DNA of 64,000 bases from Planctomycetales bacterium. Lineage in GTDB: Bacteria > Planctomycetota > SZUA-567. A model generated the notes under the pieces. The model was not told where the DNA came from. It saw nothing but the letters and a program-made list of their open reading frames with translations, and searched no databases. The stretch spans positions 30,401-94,400 of the forward strand of contig BNUQ01000005.1 of NCBI GenBank assembly GCA_025997475.1, in the 5' to 3' direction. Shown in pieces: positions 51,835 through 61,455 of the stretch; positions within the stretch are counted from its first letter, which is position 1, and every line of letters begins with the position of its first letter. Position numbers and translations under genes: made by a program.

Positions 51835-51962
51835 TTAGTTTCTCCGTGTCTTTCGCGCCTCCGTGAGAAACAAAAAAATTGGAAAGCACACTAACCTTCG
51901 CTTCGCTCGGTTTCGTGAAAATCGATTTAATTCGTGAAAAATTCGCGGACACGTTCTTGAAC
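51835..51962. repeat. CTCTGTG/TTCGTG dispersed repeat
   Basis: CCGTGTCTTTCGCGCCTCCGTGAGAAA followed by TTAATTCGTGAAAAATTCGCGGACACG, just downstream of the tadB stop. Confidence 0.65.
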
Positions 51963-51964
51963 GC

Positions 51965-52825
51965 TTAAACCTCGATTTTCGCCGTTTGCCACGCCCAAAT
52001 CGAGCCAATCGCAATCAGCACGACCGCGCCGGTGAAAAAGCCCAGACCGATGCCGGAGTGGAACATCATCCGCACCGCGTCGGCGTCGATAAATGTGATG
52101 ATAATCAGCATTATCGGCGGCGCGGCGAGCAGACCGTAAATGTTCATTTTGCCTTCCGCCATCGCCGCATCGACTTCGCGTTTCATTTCCATTTGCCCGT
52201 TCAGCGACTGCGCGATTTCGCTTAACGCTTTCACCAAATTGCCGCCGAGCGAACTGTTGGTTACCACCGCGACGTAAAACAACTGAAAACTTTCGAGTTG
52301 TAAACGGTTCGCCGCCGATTCGACCACGCCCGCGAGCCCCGCGCCCATATCCCAGCCCTGCGCCATCATCGCGTATTCGCGCCGAATCGGATTGGGCAAC
52401 TCTTTCGCCAACTGCCGCATCGCGTCCGCCGAGGACAAACCCGCCGAGCATAAATTGGCGAATTTCTGCACCGATTGCGGTAATTGCTCGTCGATTTGCC
52501 GCAGACGCTTTTTCCAGTATTGGTCGGCGATAATTTGCGGCGCGAACCACAACACCGCCCAGAGCAACACGCCAATCACCATCGACGGCATTATGAACAA
52601 CAACAACGGCAACAGCACCGCGCACTGCACGATGTAAGCGATAATCACGTAACGGCGCGAGTGTTGACACTCGCCGTCAACGAACGGCGCGCGCGCTTCG
52701 TCGAGCCACGCCGCGTCGTGGTCGAGCCGCCGCGCCACGCCGCGGTGAAAACTCCACGCGAGCGCCGCCGCCGCAATCGCAAACAGCCCGCCCGCCGCCA
52801 ACATTATTGAGTTAAGGTCAAACAT
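51965..52825 (-). CDS. tadB: Tad pilus platform protein TadB
   Basis: A 286-residue membrane protein. The T2SSF domain is clear: QIDEQLPQSVQKFANLCSAGLSSADAMRQLAKELPNP, then FYVAVVTNSSLGGNLVKALSEIAQSLNGQMEMKREVDAAMAEG. Hydrophobic helices lie near residues 8-25, 62-98 and 230-280. It forms the TadB/TadC inner-membrane platform. The gene order cpaF, tadB, tadC is the classical one. Confidence 0.88.
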   Translation of the reverse strand: MFDLNSIMLAAGGLFAIAAAALAWSFHRGVARRLDHDAAWLDEARAPFVDGECQHSRRYVIIAYIVQCAVLLPLLLFIMPSMVIGVLLWAVLWFAPQIIADQYWKKRLRQIDEQLPQSVQKFANLCSAGLSSADAMRQLAKELPNPIRREYAMMAQGWDMGAGLAGVVESAANRLQLESFQLFYVAVVTNSSLGGNLVKALSEIAQSLNGQMEMKREVDAAMAEGKMNIYGLLAAPPIMLIIITFIDADAVRMMFHSGIGLGFFTGAVVLIAIGSIWAWQTAKIEV

Positions 52826-52839
52826 TTTTCCTTCGGAAA

Positions 52840-52970
52840 AATTGAGAGTTAAGAGTTGAGAGTTGAGAGTTTAAAGTTGATAGTTTAGAGTTGAGCAAAG
52901 GTTGCGCTTCGCGCATATAAAATAACTCCACCACTCAACTCTCAACTCTAAACTTTCAACTCTGCTCTTA
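52840..52970. repeat. Heptad-arm hairpin element (GTTGAGA), reversed core
   Basis: Long left arm of GTTGAGA/GTTTAGA units, reversed core (TTGCGCTTCGCGCATATAAAATAACTCCACC), right arm CTCAACTCTCAACTCTAAAC. It lies between cpaF1 and tadB. Confidence 0.88.
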
Positions 52971-54848
52971 TCACGCCGCGCCAAAAATTTTCCCCACGTC
53001 GGCGAATTGCCGCGCCGAGAGTTCCGGCAAGACCGACGGGATATAACCGTTCATTTCCAATTTATACAATTTTTCGTCGGGGTAATAATTCGCCGTCATA
53101 ATCAGCCGAATTAAAATTTCGCCGGACACCGGGTCGATGTCGCCGACTTCCGCCACCGCCGTCGTCATTCGTTGCCGGTTCGGCAGACGTTCCAAATACA
53201 CGATGTAATCAATCGCCTGCGAAATTTGCCGCCGAATGGACGCGACCGGAATTTCCGCCGCCATCAGGCACATCGCTTCCAACCGCGTCAGCACGTCCGC
53301 CGCGCTGTTGGCGTGCACCGTGGTCATCGAACCGTTATGACCGGTGTTCATCGCCTGCAACATATCGAACGCCTCGCCGCCGCGGCATTCGCCGACGATA
53401 ATCCGGTCGGGGCGCATTCGGAGCGCGTTTTTTATCAGGTCGCGAATCGTAACCTCGCCTTTGCCTTCGACGTTTTTCGGGCGGGTTTCGAGCGATACCA
53501 AGTGCTCGTGTTGCAACTGCAATTCCGCCGCGTCCTCAATCGTAATCAGACGCTCCTGTTCGGGAATGAAATTCGACAGCACGTTCAACATCGTCGTTTT
53601 GCCCGACCCCGTGCCGCCCGCGACGATAATATTTTTGCGCGCCCGCGCCACGCCGCGCAACAGTTCGATGGCCGCTTCCGTAATCGACCCCCATTTGAGC
53701 AAATGGTGGTAGGTAACCGCTTCCGCGGGAAATCGGCGAATCGTTACGCACGGACCTTTGAGCGCCAGTGGCGGAATCACCGCGTTGACGCGCGAGCCGT
53801 CGGACAGCCGCGCGTCCACAATCGGCGACGAGCGGTCCACACGGCGACCGAGCGGCGCGACGATGCGCTCCAAAATGCCGAGCAATTCTTCGTCGTCGGA
53901 AAAAACGCAATTGGATTTTTGCAGTTTGCCGGACTGTTCGATATACACCAGCGCCGGCGAGACAATCATAATTTCGGAAATGTCTTCGATGTCGAGCAAT
54001 TGTTGCAACGGTCCCAAGCCGAAAATCAAATCGCACACGCATTTTTTTAAATAATTGGCGATGAGATACACTTGCAGGTTTTCCGGCATTTTCCGCGCCG
54101 CGGCGGCGACAAGCGGCTCCAACAAGCCGGCGAAGCGCTTGAAAAACGTTTCGGCGGCGATGTTGCCGACCGGCTGGTTGCCGCGCAGTTTCCGCAAAAA
54201 TTCTTCGTCGTAGGTGTTAACCATTTGTTCCAACGCCGAATTGTAACCCGGCAAATCCGCCGCCGCGACCGCGAACGAGCCCTGCGCCATGTGGCGTTGC
54301 AAGCGTGAACGCATCGCGAACGACAACGTCGGAATCCGCAACCCGCCGACCGCGCCGAGTTCTTTTTGGTAATCGCTCCGCAACAGTTCATCGACCGTAA
54401 AGCCGATTCTCAACAATACCGCCGGCGTCGGACTGGAAAAATTTTCACCCTGTTGATTCAGGCGGTCAACGACTTTACGGTGCAATTCGCGTTGCAGGGC
54501 GCTGACCGCGTCGTTGCTCATTCCCGGCTCGTAAAAGTTGTTCTCGGTTTTTTCGCGCCGTAACGTCAACACGTAACCCGGCAACGCCGCTTCCGAGACC
54601 TCTTTCAACGTAACCGTGGCGCCGGGCGCGACCAAATGTCCGTCGATTTCCGTCGGCGCGGCGTCGGGATGCACGGTGATTTGCCACCCGTCCACGCCGC
54701 GGTCAACCGTCAGGTGCAACGGCGACACGAAGCGCGATTTAGTCAGCGCGATTTGATTGGTCGGCGCGCTCCCGACGGTAAAACCCGACACGCCGTCGTA
54801 AGCGACCTGCGACCGATTGTGAATGACATCGTTAAGGACTACTTGCAT
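52971..54848 (-). CDS. FHA-domain CpaF/TadA secretion ATPase
   Basis: A 625-residue protein. Residues 1-97 are an FHA domain ([32 protein letters not shown]). Residues about 115-290 are a helical region ([20 protein letters not shown]). The ATPase follows with [35 protein letters not shown], Walker [36 protein letters not shown], Walker [30 protein letters not shown] and TTVHANS. FHA fusion suggests recruitment or control by a phosphothreonine protein. It is the first of two CpaF proteins in the locus. Confidence 0.93.
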   Translation of the reverse strand: MQVVLNDVIHNRSQVAYDGVSGFTVGSAPTNQIALTKSRFVSPLHLTVDRGVDGWQITVHPDAAPTEIDGHLVAPGATVTLKEVSEAALPGYVLTLRREKTENNFYEPGMSNDAVSALQRELHRKVVDRLNQQGENFSSPTPAVLLRIGFTVDELLRSDYQKELGAVGGLRIPTLSFAMRSRLQRHMAQGSFAVAAADLPGYNSALEQMVNTYDEEFLRKLRGNQPVGNIAAETFFKRFAGLLEPLVAAAARKMPENLQVYLIANYLKKCVCDLIFGLGPLQQLLDIEDISEIMIVSPALVYIEQSGKLQKSNCVFSDDEELLGILERIVAPLGRRVDRSSPIVDARLSDGSRVNAVIPPLALKGPCVTIRRFPAEAVTYHHLLKWGSITEAAIELLRGVARARKNIIVAGGTGSGKTTMLNVLSNFIPEQERLITIEDAAELQLQHEHLVSLETRPKNVEGKGEVTIRDLIKNALRMRPDRIIVGECRGGEAFDMLQAMNTGHNGSMTTVHANSAADVLTRLEAMCLMAAEIPVASIRRQISQAIDYIVYLERLPNRQRMTTAVAEVGDIDPVSGEILIRLIMTANYYPDEKLYKLEMNGYIPSVLPELSARQFADVGKIFGAA

Positions 54849-54888
54849 ATTTTCCCGTTCGGCCGACTGCCGCGAAAGCGATTTAAGA

Positions 54889-55002
54889 AATTAAAAATTA
54901 CCAATTAAAAATTAAAAACTTTGGCGTTTGATTTTCAAATTCGCGAAGCGCGGTTTTGACGACTGCGCCACCATTTTTAATCGGTGATTTTTAATTGAAT
55001 CC
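54889..55002. repeat. Heptad-arm hairpin element (AATTAAAA dialect)
   Basis: AATTAAAAATTACCAATT units, core TTGGCGTTTGATTTTCAAATTCG with GCGAAGCGC, then CACCATTTTTAATCGGTG and TTTTTAATTG. It fills the gap between cpaB and cpaF1. Confidence 0.84.
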
Positions 55003-55833
55003 CTATTGGTCATCCTTCTGCGCCTGCCGATTCGGGCGCAACAACAAGGAAATTTTCGTGCCGTTGTTGGCGTATTGCGTCAAGACCAACGCGGCTTCTT
55101 TGCTTAACCGGAACGTAACCTCGTTGCTGTTGTCGCCCTGTGACGCGCGCGAGAACTCCGTGCGCACCCGCGAACTGCGCGCCCGCGAGCCGACCATAAA
55201 CACTTCGACGTTTTCTAAAATCGTGATGGTTTCCGTATCGACCACCCCCGGCACCATCATCGGTTGCAACGCGGCGGCAATCAATTCTTCGGGACTGCGC
55301 GGCGCGGCGGACGCTCCCTTGGCCGGTGCTTTTTCTTCTTTCTTTTTCGGAATGGTTACCAGCACGTCCACGCGGTCGCCCGGCACGAGGTGGTTCGAGA
55401 AAAAATTCTCGCGGCTGAGCGTGATGGTTTTTAGATAGCCGGAAGTGAAATCGTCGTCGATGCTGAAGGTCTCGAACAAACTACTATAAAACAGCGGATA
55501 ACGCGCCGGCAACGCCATACCGATGCTCCGCCCTTGCAATTCTTCGGGGTGCGCGGCGTCCACGCAATTGCCGGCGAAAACCGCCATTTCGTCGGGCAAC
55601 GGAATATCGACGCTCATCAAGTCGGAGTTGATGTCCAACCGGTGTCCGGCGGGCAAGTCCTTGGTGGTCATCAGGATTTTTTTCGTGGCGAGCGGTTTCG
55701 CGGCGACGGAGCGCGAGGACGTGGCTTCGGTTTTGACCCGTTGCAAAAAAACGAAAGTAAGCCCTAACGCCAACAAACCGGCGACCACCGCCAGCACGAT
55801 TCCCAACCGGTTTTTCTCATCGGATTCAGCCAT
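55003..55833 (-). CDS. cpaB: Flp/Tad pilus assembly protein CpaB
   Basis: A 276-residue protein. It has a short cytoplasmic start, a membrane helix (about 11-30), and the SAF domain (ILMTTKDLPAGHRLDINSDLMSVDIPLPDEMAV, then GRSIGMALPARYPL). The CpaB middle has GYLKTITLSRENFFSNHLVPGDRVDVLVTI. It acts in the periplasm with the outer-membrane secretin, which is not in the window. It is the first gene of the leftward cluster. MAESDEKN at 55833 has an AGGAA Shine-Dalgarno. Confidence 0.88.
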   Translation of the reverse strand: MAESDEKNRLGIVLAVVAGLLALGLTFVFLQRVKTEATSSRSVAAKPLATKKILMTTKDLPAGHRLDINSDLMSVDIPLPDEMAVFAGNCVDAAHPEELQGRSIGMALPARYPLFYSSLFETFSIDDDFTSGYLKTITLSRENFFSNHLVPGDRVDVLVTIPKKKEEKAPAKGASAAPRSPEELIAAALQPMMVPGVVDTETITILENVEVFMVGSRARSSRVRTEFSRASQGDNSNEVTFRLSKEAALVLTQYANNGTKISLLLRPNRQAQKDDQ

Positions 55834-56072
55834 AGTAAATTTCCTCGTGTTTTGGATTTTGTCTGAGTTTCTAATTTCCAACGATTATGCCGCGACACCG
55901 CGTTGAGCGCAAGAACTTTCTCCGCCGCCGAATGCCGCTCGCGGGCAAGACGCAATTCGCGGTCGCGAACCGTTTACTTCGGCGCCCGCCGCGCGCGCGG
56001 AACGCGCGCGGAAAAAGAGGACGCGCCGCCGCCGAAATTTTTAATTAGACCCGTTAAGCGGTTGCGCCTCCG

Positions 56073-57881
56073 TTACCGGCTTTTTTCTTTGAAATCTAAA
56101 AAAGCGTTCGCCAACTCCGCGAGGGCGGCGAAGGTTACGCTTAAATTCACGGTCAGCGAATTGCGTTGGACGGCGGCGGAAAAGGTCAGCGGCGCGGCTT
56201 CGGCGGGGCGGTCTTTGACTTCGTCGTAAATCGCCGCCCACGGAATCGGCAGGCGCTCCGGCTCGCCTTTTTGCGGATAGGCGGCTTCGGCGGCGAGGGC
56301 GAGCAACGCGGCGCGTAGCGGATTGCCGGCGGCGGTGAAAAAAACGTCGCGATTTTTAACCAGCGACTCGTTGCGTCTCTCTTCGCTCGGCGACGACTCG
56401 CTCGGCGGCGCGGTTAAAGCGGCGATTTCGCCGGTCAGCACGGCTAACAAATGTTTTTCCGCGTCGCGATATTGATTGAGCGTCAGCGGCGCCGCCGGCG
56501 CTACCAACACCAACGTCCCGCCGACCGCCGCCGCCAAGTAACGTTGCGTTTCCGCCAAAATGCCCGGCAGGGCAAAATCCTGCGCCCGCCCGCCGACGCG
56601 CGCGCGCCAGACGTTTTGTCCGGCGATAATTTCCGGCGTTTCGTCCACGTCGATTTCCCACTTAATCCCCGTTTCCGACAGCGCCTCCGCCAATTCGCCG
56701 GCGTGCGCGAGTTCCCGCGTTTCCCGCCACAACTCCGGCAATAATTCCGGCTTGCCGAAGTCGAGCCGCGCGACGAGTGCCGGCGCGCTTTTGCCGCCGT
56801 CAACCACGCCGACCGCCGTGTGCCGCCAATCCGCGGCGGTTAATAATTCATACCAGCGGGCGGTCGCGGCGGCGATGGCGTCGCGTTTTTCCGGCGGGAA
56901 GGTCTGCCGGAGCGCCGCGCCTAACCCCTCCCAAATTTGTTCGCGCAATTCCGCCCACAAGACGGTTTCGGCGAAAACCGCGGCGCGCGGCGGCGGCGAC
57001 GACGCGCGTGGCGGCATCGCCGACAAAGCGTAATGGATATTGCCGCCGTATTGAAAAGTGGTTTGCGCGGCGACGACCACCGTTTTATCGTCCAGCGAAA
57101 GTTGCGCGACGACGGTGGCGAAATTGCGCGCCGCGCGCGTCCAGCCGTCCATAATTTGCGCTAAAAAAACGGCGAGCGGATTGTCGGGCTTGGCGGTTAC
57201 GCCGGCTAAATCGGCGACGAGGTCTTGGCGGAAACTCTCCAACCAATCGGGCAGAGCGCGGGGATAATTCAGTTGAAAACGCGTGTTGTGAAACGCGAAC
57301 GCGAAGTCGCCGCGGGCGTCGCCGAGCGTCCCGTCGGGACGATTGTTGTAGAGGGCGCGCGCACGCGCGACGGCGTTTTGACCGTCTCCGAGAAACGCCA
57401 GCGGATGCCCGCCGACCGGCGTGGCGAAAGTCAAATAAAAAACCGTTTGCCGTTCGCCGCCGGTGAGCCGGTAGCGCGTGATGTCGAGTTCCTGAATTTC
57501 GCGGCGCACGTCGCCGCGCGCCAAGAGGTCGGCGACGTATTTTTTTTCGTCGGCGACGCCGAAAACCCAAACCCATCCGGTCTCGTTCGGCAAATTAAAA
57601 TAGACGCTCTCGACCCAGTGGTCGGCGGCGAGGTTGGCGAGATGCGGATTGACGATTTTTTCGCCGAAGAGCGCGAGGAGCGGGCGTTCGTTGCGGTAGA
57701 ACGGATTGACGGCTTTGAGGAGCGCGACCAAATTGGCGTTGGCTTGCCGCAACGACGAACACCGCGCCGCCGCCAATAACGACTGGTCGCCGGCAAAAGT
57801 ATCGGCGGCGATACCCGGCGAGGCGTTTAACGCCAAAAAAACAATAGCCGCCAATAAAAGGCGGCGAGCGGGAGGATGCAT
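56073..57881 (-). CDS. Exported protein of unknown function
   Basis: A 602-residue protein with a signal peptide (MHPPARRLLLAAIVFLALNASPGIA). No membrane helix or lipobox is clear after it. The mature part is Ala/Leu/Arg-rich with segments such as NPFYRNERPLLALFGEKI, FYLTFATPVGGHPLAFLGDG and DVFFTAAGNPLRAALLALAAEAAYP. I recognise no domain. It lies upstream of cpaB on the same strand with a 240-bp gap, so a link to the Tad system is possible but not supported by the sequence. Confidence 0.55.
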   Translation of the reverse strand: MHPPARRLLLAAIVFLALNASPGIAADTFAGDQSLLAAARCSSLRQANANLVALLKAVNPFYRNERPLLALFGEKIVNPHLANLAADHWVESVYFNLPNETGWVWVFGVADEKKYVADLLARGDVRREIQELDITRYRLTGGERQTVFYLTFATPVGGHPLAFLGDGQNAVARARALYNNRPDGTLGDARGDFAFAFHNTRFQLNYPRALPDWLESFRQDLVADLAGVTAKPDNPLAVFLAQIMDGWTRAARNFATVVAQLSLDDKTVVVAAQTTFQYGGNIHYALSAMPPRASSPPPRAAVFAETVLWAELREQIWEGLGAALRQTFPPEKRDAIAAATARWYELLTAADWRHTAVGVVDGGKSAPALVARLDFGKPELLPELWRETRELAHAGELAEALSETGIKWEIDVDETPEIIAGQNVWRARVGGRAQDFALPGILAETQRYLAAAVGGTLVLVAPAAPLTLNQYRDAEKHLLAVLTGEIAALTAPPSESSPSEERRNESLVKNRDVFFTAAGNPLRAALLALAAEAAYPQKGEPERLPIPWAAIYDEVKDRPAEAAPLTFSAAVQRNSLTVNLSVTFAALAELANAFLDFKEKSR

Positions 57882-57935
57882 AATGGCGTGAGGATTATAT
57901 AATGGCGTGAGGATTATAAACCGTTTAATAACCTC

Positions 57936-58112
57936 CGCTTAATTACCCTCGATGGAGGGGTGGCAGTCCGGCGCGGTTTGCCGGACTGGCGGGGTGGTTT
58001 TTCGCGTTGTCCCATATTTCGGCTACGCGATTCTGGGGTAATGCAACCATCCCGTCATCGCGACATAGAGCCGGAGCGTCGCGGTGCCACCCCTCCGTAG
58101 AGGGGAATTTAA
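57936..58112. repeat. CCCTC..GAGGGG inverted-repeat element
   Basis: Terminal inverted repeats: AATTACCCTCGATGGAGGGGTGGCA on the left and TGCCACCCCTCCGTAGAGGGGAATTT on the right. Inside is a CAGTCCGGCGCGGTTTGCCGGACTG hairpin and GGTGGTTTTTCGCG. A related piece lies, inverted, at about 39700-39772. Confidence 0.88.
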
Positions 58113-58134
58113 TTGGAGGACGAAACCACGTTTA

Positions 58135-58518
58135 CTACGCGAGTTCTTTTTTCCACAAACCGTGCAGGTTGCAATACTCATAGACCGCCACCGGTTGGTC
58201 GGCGGCGACGTTGAATTTCGCCTCCGGCGCGGCGCCGACCGCGAGCGCGCGCCGTTGCCCGCCGTTCGCCGTTTGCACATAGACCCATTGAATCGAATGT
58301 TCCGCCGTCATCGGGTGCGGGACGCTCCCGACTTTGACCGTCAGCTCGTCGCCGTGCCGCTCGCCGACCGGCACGTGTTTTTCCTGCGCCGCGTCGGCGG
58401 CGTTGGCTTGGAGTTCCGTCATCGGCTTGCCGCAACAAACGAGCGCCCCGCCGCCGTGGTGAATTAAACCCACCAAATTTCCGCACAATTCGCAACGATA
58501 AAATTTTGGCTCTGCCAT
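58135..58518 (-). CDS. dfx: Desulfoferrodoxin (two-iron superoxide reductase)
   Basis: A 127-residue protein. The N-terminal desulforedoxin centre has C9, C12, C28 and C29 (YRCELCGN, VCCGKPM). The superoxide-reducing centre has H48 (EKHVP), H68 and H74 (GSVPHPMTAEHSI) and C116/H119 (YCNLHGLWKKE). These match the ligand set of Desulfovibrio desulfoferrodoxin closely. It reduces superoxide to peroxide without making oxygen, typical of anaerobes. ATG at 58518 has an AAGGAG Shine-Dalgarno. Confidence 0.96.
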   Translation of the reverse strand: MAEPKFYRCELCGNLVGLIHHGGGALVCCGKPMTELQANAADAAQEKHVPVGERHGDELTVKVGSVPHPMTAEHSIQWVYVQTANGGQRRALAVGAAPEAKFNVAADQPVAVYEYCNLHGLWKKELA

Positions 58519-58677
58519 CGGCTTCTCCTTTGGAGCGGTGAATATCCCGAAAAAAAAATGAACCGCGACCATCGCGGTTTAACAATTTCGACCAATGGTA
58601 GAAGGCGTCGTCGTCCGGTCAACCTTCGACCAACCGCCAACGCGACGCGTACCGGTTCGCCAAATTTTTAATCTTCT

Positions 58678-61386
58678 CTATCCCGCCGCCAACTCCCGTT
58701 CCAATTCGGGGTCGCGCACCCAACGGTTGATGACCATATCCAATTGCATAATGTCGATGGGCTTGGCGAGAAACGCCGAAAAACCGCTTCGCAGGAACAT
58801 CTCTTCGTTGCCGGCAATCGCGTTGGCGGTGAGGACGATAATCGGGATATTTTTTGCGTAATCCGTCCCGATTTCCCGCCGAATGATGCGGGTGGCTTCG
58901 ACGCCGTCCATTCCCGGCATCATATGGTCCATAAAAATCGCGTGGTATTTTACTTTCTCCGCGCGGATTAAATCAATCGCGGCGGGGGCGTTGGACACGC
59001 AGTCGATTTGCATCCCGTAGGCGTTCATCAAGCCCCGCGCCACCACTAAATTCATCGACACGTCGTCCACGACCAACACTTTGGCGTAAGGAAGATGCGC
59101 CCGCGCCATATTGGCGTGCCGGTCGCGCTTGTTTCTCGAGTAGCGAAAATTTTTCAGATTTTCGACCGCGTCCGCGCCCAACGTGGCGTCGCTCGCCAAC
59201 CCTTGTTTTAGGCGAATCGTAAAGGCGCTCCCTTTGCCGTATTCGCTTTCGACGACGATACTGCCCTCCATCATCTCCACCATATTCTTGACGATGGGAA
59301 GCCCCAAGCCCGTGCCTTCGATTTTGCGGTTGCGCTTGGTGTCCGCCTGAATGTATTTGGTAAAAATGTCGCCTTGGTCTTTTTCGCGGATGCCGATGCC
59401 GGTGTCGCGCACCGTCGAAATCAGCCACACGTTTTCGCCGTCGTTCTCGCAGGTCAGGCGCCAATCCACCCGACCGTTTTCCGTGTATTTGAAAGCGTTG
59501 CTCAACAGATTGTTGAAAATTTGTTTGACGCGCAGTTCGTCCCCAATCAACGCCGCGGGCAAGGTCGCGTCAATATCGAGGTTAAAAGTGATGGGCTTGG
59601 AGCCGAGCCGCATAAGGTTAAGCATAACCGTGTCGTTGATTAAACTCGGCGTATCGTAGGCGACCGGCACGAGTTTGAGTTTTCCGGCTTCGATTTTCGA
59701 GATGTCAAGAATGTCGTTGACCAGACCGAGCAACATCATTCCCGAACTGTTTATTCGCTCCAAATTTTCGTGCGCGTCGCCGCTTTCCTCGTCTAACGCC
59801 AACTCCGACAACCCGATAATCGCGTTGAGCGGCGTGCGCATTTCGTGGCTGATAGTGGCTAAAAAATCGGTTTTCGCTTCCGCGGCGGCGACGGCGTCCT
59901 CCCGCGCCCGAATGAGGTCGTGCGTTGCCTGATTGCGCAAAATGGCGTTGACCATTAGCGCCCCCGCCGAGCGCAATAATTTTTCCTCGTCGCCGGAAAA
60001 CACGCGCGCCTGTCGGCAATCGTCAAAGGCGACAAAGCCCCAAAAACGCTCCTGCGAGAACACCGGCACCACCAACAGCGAAACAATTCCCTGCGGCAAT
60101 AATTGCGCCTGTTCCGTCGGCGAGAGCGCGTTGACCGGACTATTGATGCAAACGCCGGCGGACAGTTTTTCCCACCACCCCGGAATCGAGCGGCGGTAGG
60201 GAACGTCAATCACAATTTGCTTGCCGGTCTGCGCCTCCGCCCCACCCGACCATTCTAGCAATTCCGAGCAATACCATTCCCCCTCCGCCTCGTGGTTTTG
60301 CCAAATGCGCATTCGGTCAACGTCGGCGCACCGCGTGACGCGGTTCATACAACTCCACATATCGCTGGTGAAACTGCCGGTGTCGATTTTCAGCAATACC
60401 GCCGCCACGTCGTTGACGGCGTAAAGGAGTTCGTTGTTTTTTTCCGACCGCGCGACCAACTCGTTGATGGTTTTATACGGTCGCTCGATGATGACGGACG
60501 CGAAAATCGCGACGACCACGCCGAGCGTCAAACACACGCCGCCGACAATCAACAAACCGATGCGCACCCGCCGCATGGGGCTTTCCGCGAGCGGCGCGAC
60601 CACGCCCAACGTCCAACCGACTTTGGAGCCGGTAACCGGCAGATAGACGCAAATTCGCTCTTTGCCGTCCACGGCGAACAACCCCTTGCCCGCCCGCCCC
60701 TTGACCATCTCGCGGGCGACCGCGAAGAGACGTTCGTCCGTTTGCCGGTCGTTTTCCATTTTGCGGGTAAGGTTGCGCCGGTTTTTCACCGCGCTCTCGC
60801 GGACGCTGGCGATAACCGTGCCTTCCGCGTCCAACATAATAATACTGCCGGTCTCCCACACCCGGCAACCGCCGACGACCTCGCTGAAAAACATTCCGGG
60901 GACGGTCGCGGACAACACCCGCCCGTCCGCGAGCGGCGCGCAAACATTCAACACCAACGCGCCGCCGCCGCCGACGCGAGTGGTGGATATGACCGTTTCG
61001 CCGGCGAAGGCGCGTTGCATCGCTTCGCTGTCGATTAACTCGGCGGAGGTCGCGGCGCGTCCCGTTTTCGCCACAATTCCTTGGCGGTCGAAAACCGTCA
61101 GCCCGATGAAATGTTTGTAAAGGGCGTCCTGCTCCGCCAAAGACCCTTGTAATTGCGCGTCGGGAGTGTTGCGGATATTCCGCGCCACGATGGCGGCGTC
61201 GGCTTTGAGCAGGTCAATCTCGGCGGTAACCAACCGGTCGGCGATTTTCGCGATGCCGGTCATATCGTTTTCGATGGTCTTTTCAAAATGCCCCAAGATA
61301 AAATACAACCCGCCCCCGAGTCCGAAAATAATGACGGTGGCGGTGATGAGCGTGAGAACCAAAATTACGCGGAGGCGAATGGACAC
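58678..61386 (-). CDS. Membrane hybrid histidine kinase with Cache-like sensor and GAF domain
   Basis: A 902-residue protein. The first membrane helix is at about 8-32. A periplasmic sensor (about 35-275; LFAVDGKERICVYLPVTGSKVGWTLGV suggests dCache) follows, with the second helix at about 283-305. A GAF-like domain (about 330-495; MRIWQNHEAEGEWYC, VPVFSQERFWGFVAFDD) leads to HisKA (SHEMRTPLN), HATPase (NLLSNAFKYT, DTGIGI, GTGLGLPIVKN) and a C-terminal receiver (VLVVDDVSMNLVVA, phosphoacceptor FMDHMMPGMDG). No HPt protein or separate regulator is adjacent. Domain limits are approximate. Confidence 0.9.
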   Translation of the reverse strand: MSIRLRVILVLTLITATVIIFGLGGGLYFILGHFEKTIENDMTGIAKIADRLVTAEIDLLKADAAIVARNIRNTPDAQLQGSLAEQDALYKHFIGLTVFDRQGIVAKTGRAATSAELIDSEAMQRAFAGETVISTTRVGGGGALVLNVCAPLADGRVLSATVPGMFFSEVVGGCRVWETGSIIMLDAEGTVIASVRESAVKNRRNLTRKMENDRQTDERLFAVAREMVKGRAGKGLFAVDGKERICVYLPVTGSKVGWTLGVVAPLAESPMRRVRIGLLIVGGVCLTLGVVVAIFASVIIERPYKTINELVARSEKNNELLYAVNDVAAVLLKIDTGSFTSDMWSCMNRVTRCADVDRMRIWQNHEAEGEWYCSELLEWSGGAEAQTGKQIVIDVPYRRSIPGWWEKLSAGVCINSPVNALSPTEQAQLLPQGIVSLLVVPVFSQERFWGFVAFDDCRQARVFSGDEEKLLRSAGALMVNAILRNQATHDLIRAREDAVAAAEAKTDFLATISHEMRTPLNAIIGLSELALDEESGDAHENLERINSSGMMLLGLVNDILDISKIEAGKLKLVPVAYDTPSLINDTVMLNLMRLGSKPITFNLDIDATLPAALIGDELRVKQIFNNLLSNAFKYTENGRVDWRLTCENDGENVWLISTVRDTGIGIREKDQGDIFTKYIQADTKRNRKIEGTGLGLPIVKNMVEMMEGSIVVESEYGKGSAFTIRLKQGLASDATLGADAVENLKNFRYSRNKRDRHANMARAHLPYAKVLVVDDVSMNLVVARGLMNAYGMQIDCVSNAPAAIDLIRAEKVKYHAIFMDHMMPGMDGVEATRIIRREIGTDYAKNIPIIVLTANAIAGNEEMFLRSGFSAFLAKPIDIMQLDMVINRWVRDPELERELAAG

Positions 61387-61455
61387 GGATTTTTCCCCAT
61401 CTTCTTTCGATTGGCGTTGCGTGAAAATTCGCGGACAAAAAAAGTTCTCGGTTCT

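Larger units (their letters stand above)
51603..51964. other. Repeat-filled gap between tadC and tadB
   Basis: No gene. GTTGAAA heptad arms without a core (51603-51647), then an intact CTCTATTCAATTG element (51690-51833), then a CTCTGTG/TTCGTG repeat (51835-51962). Confidence 0.72.
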
